A stretch of 30,328 nt of DNA, taken from JABJPE01 sp036340215 (lineage in GTDB: Bacteria > Pseudomonadota > Gammaproteobacteria > Comchoanobacterales > Comchoanobacteraceae). The stretch lies in NCBI GenBank assembly GCA_036340215.1, contig JAYYZF010000093.1:1-30328 (forward strand). Direction: 5' to 3'. Below are positions 29,883-30,328 of the stretch, piece after piece (the stretch's first letter is position 1; the number at the start of each line of letters is the position of its first letter). The translations under genes were made by a program, and so were the position numbers. Below the pieces are notes generated by a model, which was given only the letters and a program-made list of their open reading frames with translations, was not told the DNA's origin and ran no database searches.

Positions 29883-30328
29883 ATGGAACCTAATTTTTTC
29901 TGGATATTTTTAGCAATATGCCTCTTGATAGCGGAAGCTTTGACACTTGGTATATTCATCTTGTTTTTTGGTCTTGGTGCATTAGTTACTGGCCTTATAC
30001 TGTATATAGTGCCATTAAGCTTTAACTCACAGATTATTTTGTTCCTTACAATATCAGTTGTGACTCTGCTCTGCATGCGTAATACTATGCGTTCCTGGTT
30101 ATATGGTAAAAAGAAAGCAGTGACAACTGATAATGTCGAGGATGTCCTTGGAAGAAGAGCTGTTGTTATTGACGCTATTGTTCCTCCAAAATACGGCTTA
30201 GTTGATATGAAAGGTACTAACTGGAAGGCAGAGTCTGAAAAAGAAATAAGCAAAGACAAGACAGTCGAGGTTATTGGTAGGGAAAATTTGGTATTAAAAG
30301 TAAGAGAATTAGATACTAAAGATAATTA
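29883..30328 (+). CDS. NfeD-family membrane protein (3' end outside window)
   Basis: Begins at ATG 29883 with TAGGAG seven bases upstream and is still open at the window end after 148 codons. The visible protein has a hydrophobic N-terminus (FFWIFLAICLLIAEALTLG), two more membrane segments, and then a soluble OB-fold-like domain with DVLGRRAVV and KGTNWKAESE, typical of the short NfeD family (E. coli YbbK partner of QmcA). These proteins assist SPFH/stomatin proteins in membrane-domain organisation; a qmcA/stomatin gene would be expected just downstream, outside the window. Confidence 0.88.
   Translation, partial: MEPNFFWIFLAICLLIAEALTLGIFILFFGLGALVTGLILYIVPLSFNSQIILFLTISVVTLLCMRNTMRSWLYGKKKAVTTDNVEDVLGRRAVVIDAIVPPKYGLVDMKGTNWKAESEKEISKDKTVEVIGRENLVLKVRELDTKDN

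Noticed and set aside
1..30328. CRISPR array, insertion sequence, prophage or restriction system
   Set aside because: No regularly spaced direct repeats, transposase or integrase motifs, phage structural genes or methyltransferase motifs are visible in any frame.

Overview
The window is AT-rich bacterial DNA carrying a conserved gammaproteobacterial gene set: priA, hda beside a DUF2066 gene, ihfB, cca, psd, dut, an algC-type phosphohexomutase, yihY, wrbA and yaaA. Many genes are short on Shine-Dalgarno sequence or start at TTG. A large ankyrin-repeat protein and several unrecognised proteins with a membrane hairpin near the C-terminus suggest a host-associated lifestyle, possibly in the Francisella/Fastidiosibacteraceae or Legionella/Coxiella neighbourhood. 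I cannot place the genus from sequence alone.

Layout. 1-3.9 kb (+): two unrecognised genes, the first cut by the window edge; both end in a membrane hairpin plus a short polar tail. 3.9-6.2 kb (-): psd followed by an APC-family amino-acid antiporter, translationally coupled. 6.2-8.2 kb (+): cca, elongator tRNA-Met, and a CPBP membrane protease that is probably co-transcribed with the tRNA. 8.2-15.5 kb (-): a peptide ABC importer operon (oppA-like lipoprotein, oppB, oppC, fused oppDF) ending in a 3-hydroxyisobutyryl-CoA hydrolase-family gene. Upstream of oppA is a separate, highly structured, approximately 110-nt RNA candidate with its own extended -10 promoter. 15.7-18.7 kb: priA (+), with a +1 frameshift in an A8 run that displaces its last ~48 codons, converging on yaaA (-). 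18.8-21.5 kb: a tiny serine-rich lipoprotein (+), ihfB (-), and divergent DUF2066-hda (+).

21.5-25.4 kb (+) is the most unusual part. A strong promoter and a structured ~150-nt leader precede a 988-codon ankyrin gene interrupted by a single in-frame TAG inside an ankyrin repeat; a 277-aa membrane-hairpin protein is coupled 1 nt downstream. The N-terminal half of the ankyrin protein contains a 41-residue segment about 41% identical (hand count) to the AAA+ lid region of Hda, whose gene lies immediately upstream. 25.5-30.3 kb: wrbA (-) is divergent from a tightly packed yihY-L,D-transpeptidase-dut-algC operon (+), then an NfeD-family gene that runs off the window.

Working together: psd, the L,D-transpeptidase, AlgC-type mutase, YihY and NfeD concern envelope and membrane; Opp and the APC antiporter import peptides and amino acids; Hda, PriA, Dut and IHF serve replication and DNA metabolism. 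The membrane-hairpin/ankyrin proteins are the lineage-specific layer and the best candidates for an undescribed host-interaction system. No intergenic stretch exceeds 300 bases.
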